Of a stretch of DNA of 64,000 bases, positions 25,536-34,286 are shown in pieces; position 1 is the first letter of the stretch; each line of letters opens with the position of its first letter. The stretch covers positions 4,840,001 to 4,904,000 of the forward strand of contig NC_018025.1 of the NCBI RefSeq assembly GCF_000266945.1, in the 5' to 3' direction. A program made the position numbers and the translations under genes. This DNA comes from Desulfomonile tiedjei DSM 6799. GTDB lineage: Bacteria; Desulfobacterota; Desulfomonilia; Desulfomonilales; Desulfomonilaceae. The notes beneath the pieces were generated by a model. The model was not told the origin of the DNA and made no database searches. It was given only the letters and a program-made list of their open reading frames with translations.

Positions 25536-26222
25536 TTACGTGGTCTTATGGCCCCCATCCTTTTCCAGTTGCCTGATGTACTCTTCGTATTCGGTGCCAA
25601 GCCGTTCCGCGGCTTTCCTGCAGCGTTCCTTTTGAATTTTGTACGTCACGACGTATCCCAGAGTCCCGAAGATTACGGCCAAAATCACTGCTGCTATCAA
25701 CCACCGTAATAGAACATCCTTGCCCAATGCAGCAAAAGCACACGCCACCTCCCAACAATACGACTGGGTCATCATCGGTTCCAAAAGTTTTTCAAATACA
25801 TCGAACTGAATCGTCGCAGGTTTTCCGATGATAAGAGACCCAAGATAGTAATAGCCATAGTACATGGGAGCCGCATTCAACGGATTCGACACCAGAGTAA
25901 ATGCGAACGCTATCGGGACATGAAATCTGAAAACAAGTCTGAGTGCTGCTACAGTTACGATCTGAAGGCCCACGGGAATGAGAAATCCCACAATCAGCCC
26001 CAGAGAGACTCCTCGAGCATCGAACCAGGGAGGATTTCGAGATAAAACCAGCGGGTCGAGGAAGTTTTGCACGAAGAATTTGCGGAGTCGTGCAATGAAG
26101 TTGAACCGTGAACCTGTCTGTGATCGCAATGTTGTTCTCTTTCCATTCCGGTCGCGCGCGACCGGTGATCCTGACCTGTCTGCATCGATCGCTTTTTGGA
26201 TTAGTGTAATCGAGCTTTTCAA
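25536..26222 (-). CDS. DUF2062 membrane protein
   Basis: 228 residues. The DUF2062 core (ARGVSLGLIVGFLIPVGLQI, then FTLVSNPLNAAPMYYGYYYLG) has three to four transmembrane segments; the N-terminal 45 residues are basic and the C-terminal 35 charged. The family is often found near polysaccharide or lipid genes, function unknown. It is co-directional with hddA, 389 bp away. Confidence 0.85.
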   Translation of the reverse strand: MKSSITLIQKAIDADRSGSPVARDRNGKRTTLRSQTGSRFNFIARLRKFFVQNFLDPLVLSRNPPWFDARGVSLGLIVGFLIPVGLQIVTVAALRLVFRFHVPIAFAFTLVSNPLNAAPMYYGYYYLGSLIIGKPATIQFDVFEKLLEPMMTQSYCWEVACAFAALGKDVLLRWLIAAVILAVIFGTLGYVVTYKIQKERCRKAAERLGTEYEEYIRQLEKDGGHKTT

Positions 26223-26447
26223 CCAAAACCCGACAAAGCTCCAAGCATGTCGACAAAATCCAGAGTGTAAGGTAAACTAGCGGGCCACGAGCCACGCTCA
26301 AGACATTTCATATCACAATTTCGAATGTCTCTCAAATTCAGCCTTGATTTGCAGTGCCTCTCGCATTAGCTTTTGCTTGTAGCATTGCCGGACAGTTACA
26401 AGAATGTTAAGAACCCCGTTGAATAGCTCCCAGGAGTGCACATAACG

Positions 26448-27854
26448 ATGTCAAAACATAATAGTCCCAGCTATAGCCTGACGATCAGGCTGCGTTTCGA
26501 TCGAAAACCCGGAGCCCTGGCTCGCGTTGCAACCACTATCGGGTTCCAGGAAGCCCTTGTAGGCTCGATTCCGATAATCAAGATCGAAAAAGACAAGGTC
26601 ACACGAGAATTCGACATCTATGCGCGGGATGAAGAGCATGAAAGACGAATTATAGCAGCATTAGAAGCTCTACCTGGGGTTGAAATCCTGGGGGTGACGG
26701 ACCGAACCTTTGCCTATCACGAGGGAGGCAAAATAGAGGTAGTGGCACGCAAACATTTGGGCGGACGAGAAGACCTCTCCATGGCGTACACTCCCGGCGT
26801 GGGGAGAATCAGTCTTGCTGTGTCCGATGACCCCAATTTAGCTTACCAGTACACCATGAAAGGCAACGCGGTGGCAGTAGTCACCGACGGAACCGCAGTC
26901 TTGGGACTCGGCAATATCGGCCCGTACGGCGCTCTTCCGGTCATGGAAGGCAAGGCGATGATTTTCAAGGAATTTGCTGGTATCAACGCATTTCCGATAT
27001 GTTTGAACGTCAAGGACGTTGACAGCATTGTCTCCGTTGTCAAAGCAATGAGCCCGGCATTCGCCGGAATAAATCTGGAAGACATCTCTGCGCCCCGTTG
27101 TTTTGAAATCGAAAAACGGCTGACAGAGGAACTCGACATACCGGTATTCCACGATGACCAGCACGGCACGGCGATTGCCGTTCTGGCAGCTTTGCAGAAT
27201 GCTTTGCTCAGAGTGGAAAAAGAACTCTCCTCGGTCCGCATCGTAATTGTCGGCATTGGAGCTGCCGGTGTAGCGTGCATCAAGACTCTTATCGAAGCGG
27301 GAGCCACCGATATCATTGCATGCGACCGCGTTGGTAGTATTTTCCAGGGCAGATCCGAGGGGATGAATCCGGCAAAAGAAGAAATTGCGCAGTTGACGAA
27401 TCGCGAGAACCTGGCTTGTTCGCTCCCGGACATGTTAAAGGATGCTGACGTCTTCATCGGGTTGTCATCGGGAAATCTGCTGCAACCCCATGATTTGAAA
27501 TTGATGGCCAAAGATCCGATCGTTTTCGCTCTTGCCAATCCTATTCCGGAAGTAGACCCCTGGGACGCATTGGATTACGCCAAAGTCGTTGCAACCGGCC
27601 GGAGCGATTTCCCCAATCAGATCAACAATGCACTCGTGTTTCCAGGAGTATTCAGAGGAGCTTTGGATTCCCGAGCAACCAAAATTACTTTGGAAATGCG
27701 CATTGCTGCGGCAAAGGCCATCGCAGGACTTGTCAAAGAAGACGAGCTTGCGGATCAGTACATTATTCCGGGCATCTTCAACCGGGATGTTTGCCCAACG
27801 GTAGCCGCAGCGGTAGCGCAGGCGGCAAAGGAAAGCGGAGCGGTCCGACTCTAG
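26448..27854 (+). CDS. NAD-dependent malic enzyme with N-terminal ACT domain
   Basis: 468 residues from the ATG at 26448; AGGAG at 26432-26436 is placed correctly for it and overlaps the alternative GTG at 26436. Residues about 8-85 are an ACT domain (SLTIRLRFDRKPGALARVAT), a small-molecule regulatory fold. The rest is a bacterial-type malic enzyme: MAYTPGVGRISLAV, GNAVAVVTDGTAVLGLG, the metal-binding HDDQHGTAIAVLA, and the dinucleotide-binding GIGAAGVAC. It converts malate to pyruvate and CO2. An amino acid or similar ligand may control it through ACT. Confidence 0.92.
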   Translation: MSKHNSPSYSLTIRLRFDRKPGALARVATTIGFQEALVGSIPIIKIEKDKVTREFDIYARDEEHERRIIAALEALPGVEILGVTDRTFAYHEGGKIEVVARKHLGGREDLSMAYTPGVGRISLAVSDDPNLAYQYTMKGNAVAVVTDGTAVLGLGNIGPYGALPVMEGKAMIFKEFAGINAFPICLNVKDVDSIVSVVKAMSPAFAGINLEDISAPRCFEIEKRLTEELDIPVFHDDQHGTAIAVLAALQNALLRVEKELSSVRIVIVGIGAAGVACIKTLIEAGATDIIACDRVGSIFQGRSEGMNPAKEEIAQLTNRENLACSLPDMLKDADVFIGLSSGNLLQPHDLKLMAKDPIVFALANPIPEVDPWDALDYAKVVATGRSDFPNQINNALVFPGVFRGALDSRATKITLEMRIAAAKAIAGLVKEDELADQYIIPGIFNRDVCPTVAAAVAQAAKESGAVRL

Positions 27855-27913
27855 CTCTCTGCCGAGAATTGATCTATTGTGAAACATGAAATTCATTTTG
27901 GAGAAGAATAAGA

Positions 27914-28699
27914 GTGCCAGAGGAATCGATTTTGACCGAAGAAGAAGCTAGAATGACATTTCTCGAACATCTCGACGAGCTGCGAAAGCGGCTTATTCGG
28001 GCTGTCACTGCAATATGTATTATCGCTGTAATATGTTTCATCTTCAGTGAAAGACTTTTCAGCATTCTTTCTGCGCCTGTCGTCAAGCTTTTGCCAAAGG
28101 ATGCTTCACTCGTCTTCACGTCCTTACCCGACCCTTTCTTCATTTATCTCAAAGTCTCCATAATTGCGGGCCTCTTCGTCGCTCTACCGTACGTGTTGTT
28201 CGAGCTGTGGAGATTCATCTACCCTGGTCTGCACAAACATGAGCGGCGTATGGCAGTCCCTTTCATCATCGTTGCCACGCTACTGTTTTATGCAGGGGCC
28301 GCTTTCGCGTATTTCCTGGTGTTTCCTGCTGCATTCAAATTTTTCCTGAGTTACCAGACCGCAGATCTGAAGCCAATGATTGCAATTCGGGAGTACGTCT
28401 CGCTTATCATGCTGTTGGCCCTTGCCTTCGGAGCTATTTTTGAAACACCGGTCATCATCGTTTTCCTGGGCCTCCTTGGCGTGTTTGACAGCTCATTTTT
28501 GAAACGCGGTCGCCGATATTTCATAGTGCTCGCGTTCGTCATTGCAGCCATGCTCACCCCTACGCCCGATGTCATTAACCAGACACTTATGGCCGTGCCT
28601 CTACTTCTTTTCTATGAGGTGGGAATCTGGGTCCTTGTTCTGTTCGAGAGAAAACGAGAGAAGGAATTGGCTGCAGAGACTGCTGAAGATGTTGAATAG
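27914..28699 (+). CDS. tatC: Twin-arginine translocase subunit TatC
   Basis: 261 residues, six transmembrane segments, GTG start behind GGAGAAG. Signatures: FLEHLDELRKRLIRA (first cytoplasmic region, signal-peptide recognition), LPYVLFELWRFIYPGL with the conserved E, and FGAIFETPVIIVFL. TatC binds the twin-arginine signal of folded export substrates in the inner membrane. No tatA or tatB gene is adjacent. Confidence 0.96.
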   Translation: MPEESILTEEEARMTFLEHLDELRKRLIRAVTAICIIAVICFIFSERLFSILSAPVVKLLPKDASLVFTSLPDPFFIYLKVSIIAGLFVALPYVLFELWRFIYPGLHKHERRMAVPFIIVATLLFYAGAAFAYFLVFPAAFKFFLSYQTADLKPMIAIREYVSLIMLLALAFGAIFETPVIIVFLGLLGVFDSSFLKRGRRYFIVLAFVIAAMLTPTPDVINQTLMAVPLLLFYEVGIWVLVLFERKREKELAAETAEDVE

Positions 28700-28910
28700 G
28701 TGATTCTGCACCGTGTGGTAAATCGCTCAACCTCGGGGGGAATGCCAATGAGAATTCTGGCACTAGTTCTCTTTCCGGGCTTCATTCATCCTTGCCGGAG
28801 ACCCGAATTAATATTTGTAAATTTTACTCTCTCCCGCAATTCTGTGCGGGATTCACGACAACCGAATCCCCAAACATTGAAGTCTGGAAATACTGGACAA
28901 GGAAATTTTG

Positions 28911-29092
28911 TAAGTGCCAAAATTAGTGTCTGATCGAAGATTAGGAATATTGGTGGGTGCCGTGCCTCCGTGCCGGCACATCTTCAATATGATCAATGAT
29001 ATCGATAGAATGGACCGGCAGAGACGCCGGTCTCTACCAATAGCCTGTAATTCACACGCAGGATAAACGACAAATTTTTGGCACTGACTATA
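28911..29092. repeat. MITE family A, near-complete copy
   Basis: About 180 bp, almost identical to 50742-50929, ending TTTGGCACTGACTATA. It contains the palindromes GTGCCGGCAC and GACCGGCAGAGACGCCGGTC, the target loop used by the IS110 element. The rest of 28700-28910 shows no gene. Confidence 0.85.
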
Positions 29093-29178
29093 ACTCTCAC
29101 AAGTCGGAGTCCTGCGCGCGACACAACAAACGCGTTGCGTGAGTAACGCAGCCCCGGAAGCGAGCTTGGAACACGAGA

Positions 29179-29388
29179 TCAACAACTTTCGCAGTCACAC
29201 GCACAGTCGGAGGGACCTGTCAGAAAGAACTCGGTTGCAGATTGAGGCTCCTCACACGAACACCTGTCATCCTCAAATAATACAGAACACCCCTGTTCAT
29301 TCATTTCCGTTTGTCGATCGCGAACCCACCCCAACTCTTCTTCCGACTCAGAACCCTTTTGCATGATTGCGTCGTCCTGCATATTCAT
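29179..29388 (-). CDS. Small acidic cysteine-rich protein
   Basis: 69 residues from the ATG at 29388, where AGGGAG (29395-29400) has ideal spacing. The N-terminal half is acidic (SESEEELG). The C-terminal third holds seven cysteines in a tight pattern (C..CSC..CACDCESC), suggesting metal binding or a modified peptide. No signal peptide. It is divergently oriented to the ferrosome-like ATPase gene at 29877 and has no recognised family. Confidence 0.55.
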   Translation of the reverse strand: MNMQDDAIMQKGSESEEELGWVRDRQTEMNEQGCSVLFEDDRCSCEEPQSATEFFLTGPSDCACDCESC

Positions 29389-29516
29389 GGTCATCTCCCT
29401 TGCAAAGAATTTCTTACAATCCATGATGCTTGAAGGTCGGATTAGGATTCACGTTGCGTGAGTGGAGAGTGAATTTAGAGTAATTCTCGAAAGTAATCGC
29501 GGATTGTGAACAGCGG

Positions 29517-29640
29517 TTCCTCGAAATTGGTAGCCACCGGCCTCCGTGTCGGTGGACAATATATAACAAAATCAATTAGTTTTGCCCGGCAGGGACGCCG
29601 GACGCTACCAATACTTTTCTTTTACAGTTGCCGGTTTACC
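29517..29640. repeat. Degenerate MITE A copy
   Basis: TCGAAATTGGTAGCCACCGG, then CCCGGCAGGGACGCCGG and CTACCAATA; the same plan as other family A copies but with the first hairpin altered. Confidence 0.6.
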
Positions 29641-29684
29641 TCAGAATTTTTGAGAAACACTAATAGAGCGTAGAAATTTGCATA

Positions 29685-29740
29685 TTGACATTTCACTTTG
29701 AGTCGTCTACAAATGACAGGCAAGTCTATCTATAATAGAC
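29685..29740 (+). promoter_or_regulatory. Promoter region of the ferrosome-like locus
   Basis: TTGACA (29685-29690), a 17-base spacer and TACAAA (29708-29713) form a plausible sigma-70 promoter. Downstream, GTCTATCTATAATAGAC (29724-29740) is a perfect 6-bp-arm palindrome overlapping where a transcript would start, so a repressor site is possible. No Fur-like GATAATGATAATC motif was seen. Confidence 0.45.
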
Positions 29741-29876
29741 AGTCCAAATACTGGGCTGCTTGGAAATGTTCACACAATTGCACACTTATGCCGTGAAATT
29801 ATCCATTCTGTCGGCTTTAGGTCGTGGAAACATCGATTCTGAATAACTGAGCAAACGAGGATGAGGAGGGACAAGA

Positions 29877-32315
29877 ATGCATATGAAAGCCGAGTTCCTG
29901 AGTACCGCGGAAAAGGTGCGAATATCCCAATCGAATGGATATTTCATGGAAGATATCCTGATCCGCCACGCTATTCCCGGGAGAATGCGAGTCAAGGTCT
30001 CGGCTATCCGTTTTCTCCAGGCTCGAGCCCACTATCTCCAGGTGTGGCTTTCTGAACGTAGGGAAATCGCATTTGTAGAAGTCCGCTCAGGCACCGGAAG
30101 TGTCATTTTGGAGTACGATCCTCAGAAAATAGGATGCTCCGCGATGGTGGACCTGGTCCTTGCAGGAGTGCGGGCGGCTCTGTCAGCTCCTGAGACGAGT
30201 TCTTCAGTTCAGGGAGCGGTATGTGGGTCGGATTGTCCGGTATGCCGGCCATCAGAGCGGCAGATAGAACAATCCTTTACCGGACGTATTGTGGAAGTCG
30301 TCGCTCTCTCGTGTTTCATGCTCTATGCTCTCGTTCGGCAGATCTTCTTCAAAACTCCGCTTGCCCAGGGTCCTCTCAGTATAGTTGCCCTTGTGGCAAC
30401 TGCCGCTGCTATTCCGCTGCTCCGACACGCGTTGCACGACATGAAACAGGGCAGGTTCACCAGTCTTTTTCCATTCCTGGCTGCTACTACCCTGCTGGCC
30501 ATTTTCACCGGAGAAGCTCTCACTGCTCTGGAAGTCATCTGGATACTTCGCGTGGGTCTGCTTCTCGAGGATTACGTGGCTGACAAGTCCCGTAAGGCGA
30601 TCCGAGAAATTCTGCTGCTGGCAGAGAAGAACACCTTCATCTGGGTTGATGGAGTTGAAGTGGAGACTCCCGTGGACCAGTTGCAGATCGGAGACACCGT
30701 TGTAGTGCATACCGGTGAGAAGATTCCGGTAGACGGAAGTGTCATAAGAGGTGAAGCGTTGGTCGATGAGTCTCACATTACCGGTCGATCGCACCCGGAA
30801 GTCCGGGGGAAAGGCACCCCTGTATTCGCAGGCACCATCGTGCAGAGAGGGGTCATCTTCATCAAAGCGGAGAAGGTTGGCGATAATACGTATCTTTGTC
30901 GAATACTCCACATGGTGGAAGACTCACTCGCAAACCGTGCGCCTGTCGAGAAGCATGCGGATATTCTTGCAGGTAGACTGATGTATCTGGGGACAGCGGC
31001 TACGGCCGGAACCCTCCTCTTTACCGGGAGTCTCGTGCGTTCCTTTACCGTGATGCTGGTGATGGCCTGCCCTTGTGCGACGGTGCTCGCTTCATCCACC
31101 GCCATAACGGCAGCTATAGCCAATGCGGCGCGTAACCACACACTCATTAAAGGGGGCCTCTACCTTGAGATGGTGGGCAAGGCGGACTGCTTCTGCTTTG
31201 ACAAAACCGGTACCCTGACAACGGATGTGTCGGAAGTGGTTGAAGTTGTCCCACGCTCACCCAAACTGAAACCTCGGGACGTCCTGGCACTTGCGGCAGC
31301 GGCGGAGATCCATAATGAGCACCCCATGGCCAAGTCAATTGTGGAAGCAGCGAACAGTCAGGGCATAGTTCCCGAACCCCATGCTGTATGCGACTTCGTG
31401 CTGGGAAGAGGTGTCAGGGCCGAGCTTCGCGGTGACACCATTCTCGTGGGAAATCTCAAGTTCATGGAAGAACAGGACGTGAATACTTCCTTCTTCAAGG
31501 CACGGGCAGCTAAGGTTATTGCTGACGGGAATACTGCTCTTTATGTGGCAAAGAACGGCAGAGTGCAGGGCATGATTGCGGTCGCCAATAGCGTTCGTCC
31601 TCGAGCCGAATCCGTATTGCAGTGGCTCAGAGGCGACGGCGTAAAGACTCTTCATATGGTTACAGGGGATACCGAAGGCATGGCCAAAGCAATGGCGGAA
31701 AGCTTTGGTTTTGACGAGTACCGTGCAAGCCTGCTTCCGGAAGATAAAGGTCGCTATGTGGCAGACCTGCAAACCAACGGCAGACGACTGGCAATGGTGG
31801 GAGACGGAGTGAATGACGCTCTGGCTCTTTCTAAAGCTCATGTGGGCATAGCAATGGGAGCAGGCGGTGCTGAGGTTGCCATTGAATCCGCGGATATCGC
31901 TCTCGTGGACAGCGACCTGGAAAGACTGGTCTCGCTACGTCAGCTCAGTCATCAGACGCTCAGGATTGTGGAGCAAAATCACTGGCTGGCCATCTCTACC
32001 AACGTCCTCGGAGCCTTCTTTGGGGCTGCCGGATTGCTGTCGCCCGTCATGGGAGGCCTTCTCCACATTGTTCATACTCTGGGAATACTTTTGAACTCGA
32101 AAAGACTGGAAACCTGGGAAGCACCGGGGCTTTTGGATGAAAAGACAAGTCCCGGCCGTTACACTGGCGTGAAGCGAACGAGCGGAGCATTGTTGCCCCA
32201 CAGAGAACTGGGGCGTTCACAAAGCCCACGAACCTCCGCAGAATCATGCGTCGCAGCGAAGGGTGCGGAGCATGGTTCGCGAAATGTGAAGGAGCAACCA
32301 TTCAGTTACGCATGA
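29877..32315 (+). CDS. P1B-type metal ATPase with HMA_2-type N-terminus (first of two)
   Basis: 812 residues; GAGGAGGG sets the start. Residues about 25-85 are an HMA_2-like domain without CxxC (RHAIPGRMRVKVSAIRF; GTGSVILEYDP), then a CPVC pair near 121. Membrane segments follow, with the metal-site CPC at 398-400, phosphorylation site DKTGTLTTD (Asp442), nucleotide-binding HP in NEHPMAKS, and GDGVNDA. The C-terminal helices read SPVMGG..HIVHTLGILLNSKRL. ATPases of this layout (FezB in known ferrosome clusters) load iron into a lipid-bound organelle. The last roughly 60 residues (after WEAPGLLDE) are unlike the second ATPase and may come from inserted DNA. Metal identity is inferred. Confidence 0.88.
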   Translation: MHMKAEFLSTAEKVRISQSNGYFMEDILIRHAIPGRMRVKVSAIRFLQARAHYLQVWLSERREIAFVEVRSGTGSVILEYDPQKIGCSAMVDLVLAGVRAALSAPETSSSVQGAVCGSDCPVCRPSERQIEQSFTGRIVEVVALSCFMLYALVRQIFFKTPLAQGPLSIVALVATAAAIPLLRHALHDMKQGRFTSLFPFLAATTLLAIFTGEALTALEVIWILRVGLLLEDYVADKSRKAIREILLLAEKNTFIWVDGVEVETPVDQLQIGDTVVVHTGEKIPVDGSVIRGEALVDESHITGRSHPEVRGKGTPVFAGTIVQRGVIFIKAEKVGDNTYLCRILHMVEDSLANRAPVEKHADILAGRLMYLGTAATAGTLLFTGSLVRSFTVMLVMACPCATVLASSTAITAAIANAARNHTLIKGGLYLEMVGKADCFCFDKTGTLTTDVSEVVEVVPRSPKLKPRDVLALAAAAEIHNEHPMAKSIVEAANSQGIVPEPHAVCDFVLGRGVRAELRGDTILVGNLKFMEEQDVNTSFFKARAAKVIADGNTALYVAKNGRVQGMIAVANSVRPRAESVLQWLRGDGVKTLHMVTGDTEGMAKAMAESFGFDEYRASLLPEDKGRYVADLQTNGRRLAMVGDGVNDALALSKAHVGIAMGAGGAEVAIESADIALVDSDLERLVSLRQLSHQTLRIVEQNHWLAISTNVLGAFFGAAGLLSPVMGGLLHIVHTLGILLNSKRLETWEAPGLLDEKTSPGRYTGVKRTSGALLPHRELGRSQSPRTSAESCVAAKGAEHGSRNVKEQPFSYA

Positions 32316-32327
32316 GAGAGGTTTCTT

Positions 32328-32515
32328 CAGCCCCGAAGGGGCTTCCCAACAGTAGCCGTGGGTGCAAACCCACGGAAGCGATACGGCAAATCCTTTGTCT
32401 TCAGGACCCTGAAAGGGTCCACCAATGACATTTGGGAATCTTGCCTGTTGGTCGACCCTTTCAGGGTCGTTGAACCATGCTTATGGACATGGCGCTGTCC
32501 AGTCCACGGGTTGAC
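32328..32515. repeat. Palindromic repeat cluster at the left flank of IS1182
   Basis: Holds GCCCCGAAGGGGC, CCGTGGGTGCAAACCCACGG and ACCCTGAAAGGGT palindromes. The same set, in altered order, surrounds the MITE at 38948. The last palindrome arm CCACGGGT is separated from its partner ACCCGTGG (34202-34209) by the IS element. Confidence 0.75.
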
Positions 32516-34196
32516 GAAACTGTCTCAAAACTCCATTTTGGGCTCGCGATTTGCCAAGAGATGTACTAGAAAGGAGAGGAATTCAACAACCACGAGGCTG
32601 TCATGGGCAAACAGATCCGGGCCGATTACGAACAGATCTTGATGTTTCCGCCGTCAGTGGAAGACTGGGTGGCTAAGGATCACCCGGCGCGCTTTATCCG
32701 AGATTTCGTGGATTCCTTGGATCTGTCCGAGTTGGGAATCGAGGTTCCCGACAGCGATACAGGACGTCCTCCGTATGCGCCAGATCTTCTGTTGAAGGTG
32801 TGGCTTTTCGGATACTTCAATCGGATCAGGAGTACCCGTAAGCTTGAAAAGGGTTGCCTTGAGAATATGGGGCTGATTTGGCTGACGGGGATGAATGCTC
32901 CGGATCATAATTCCTTATGGCGATTCTTCAAGGCGAACAAGAAATCATTGAGGCATCTGTTCAGACAGTCGATTCGTGTTGCTCTGAAGGCCGATCTGAT
33001 CGGTCTAGCTCTTCATGCCGTGGACGGGACCAAGATCCAAGCCGTCTCATCCAACGACAAGGCTCGGGGTCGTGAGCACCTGGAGAGGTTTCTGGAAAGT
33101 GTTTCGGAGAGATTGGACCGCACGATTGCCGATGCGATGACTGAGATAGAGAGAGCCGAGCGGGAAGAGACCGGTGAGTATCGCCTTCCGCAGTCCATGC
33201 AAGACGGATTGAAACGGAAACAGCGGATACAAGAGGCTCTGAAGGAGTTGGATGAATCGGACAAGAAGTCAGTTCACCCTTCGGAACCGGAAGCTCGCTT
33301 TATGAAGAATCGCCGGACCAAAGACTTGTCGTACAACGCTCAGGCGGTTGCCGACCAAAAGAGCGGCCTTATCGTGGCCGCAGATGTGGTCACGGATGGG
33401 GCCGACAACGGGCAATTGGTCCCCATGCTCGACAAGGTGAAAGAGAATCTGGGCGCTGTGGCAGAGGAAAATGTGGCGGACGGGGGATATTTTTCCTCAG
33501 GGCAGATAGGTCTGGCCCATGAGCGAGAATACGGCATTCTTATCGGGAAATCGTCAGGGGAAATTGTTTCCGAGAGAGGTGCGGATGAGGATCTCTATCA
33601 CCGATCCCGGTTCGTCTTTGATCAGGAGCGTGATTGCTTCATATGCCCTGAAGGGCGCTTGTTGCCTTTTCATCAGCGGAAAATTAACGGCAAGAACCAC
33701 AATGAGGTTCGCAGGTATCACTGCAAGGATTTTCTAACGTGTCCCAATCGCTGGAAATGCTCCAAGAGCAAGAACGGACGCCTCATAGACCTCAGCGTTT
33801 ACGAGGCGGCCCTAGAACGACACCGCAGCAAGAGGGAAAAACCAGAGAACAAAGAGCGCCTGAAGACTCGAAAGAAGATTATCGAGCCACCGTTTGCCTG
33901 GATCAAGAGCGCATTAAGCTTTCGGCGATGGACCGTGGCCGGAATCGACAACGTAAAGGCCCAGTGGGACCTTATTTGCACGACCATAAATCTCAGGAAG
34001 CTCTACCACCATTGGGTATCCGGCGAGGTGGCATTCACGTAAGCAGCCGGAGGGAGACCATGACCTTATAACGGACAGTACACTCGGATCGAACCTCGCC
34101 TGATCTTCACTTGACGGGACTGCTTTTTTCCCAGAAGCAGGTCCTCCCGTCCGGCTTGCGTGATTCGCCGCAGTGCGCAGGTTTTGAGACGCTTTC
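32516..34196 (+). mobile_element. IS1182-family insertion sequence
   Basis: About 1681 bp with terminal repeats GAAACTGTCTCAAAAC (left) and GTTTTGAGACGCTTTC (right), and TGAC on both sides (32512-32515, 34197-34200). Removing the IS restores CCACGGGTTGACACCCGTGG, a perfect hairpin, so it inserted in a hairpin loop. It separates the two ATPase genes of the ferrosome-like locus and may interrupt their co-transcription. Confidence 0.88.
32603..34042 (+). CDS. IS1182-family DDE transposase
   Basis: 479 residues, full length. It starts MGKQIRADYEQILMFPPS, has the N-terminal DUF772-like region (PPYAPDLLLKVWLFGYFNRI), the first DDE aspartate in LHAVDGTKIQAV, the second in VAENVADGGYFS-like sequence (ENVADGGYFSS), a cysteine zinc-like cluster (CFICPEG..CKDFLTCPNRWKC) and a terminal EPPFAWIKSALSFRRW with the Glu. 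The frame is intact, so the element may be active. Confidence 0.94.
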   Translation: MGKQIRADYEQILMFPPSVEDWVAKDHPARFIRDFVDSLDLSELGIEVPDSDTGRPPYAPDLLLKVWLFGYFNRIRSTRKLEKGCLENMGLIWLTGMNAPDHNSLWRFFKANKKSLRHLFRQSIRVALKADLIGLALHAVDGTKIQAVSSNDKARGREHLERFLESVSERLDRTIADAMTEIERAEREETGEYRLPQSMQDGLKRKQRIQEALKELDESDKKSVHPSEPEARFMKNRRTKDLSYNAQAVADQKSGLIVAADVVTDGADNGQLVPMLDKVKENLGAVAEENVADGGYFSSGQIGLAHEREYGILIGKSSGEIVSERGADEDLYHRSRFVFDQERDCFICPEGRLLPFHQRKINGKNHNEVRRYHCKDFLTCPNRWKCSKSKNGRLIDLSVYEAALERHRSKREKPENKERLKTRKKIIEPPFAWIKSALSFRRWTVAGIDNVKAQWDLICTTINLRKLYHHWVSGEVAFT

Positions 34197-34286
34197 TGAC
34201 ACCCGTGGCTACTATTGGGCCGCCCTTCCAGGGCGCAGAATCCCCAATGCCCGCTCGTAACTGAACGGTTACGTGAAGGAGCAAGA

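Noticed and set aside
30221-30911. Cys/Ser-rich alternative frames inside the first ATPase gene
   Set aside because: Shadow frames of a clear P1B ATPase coding region.
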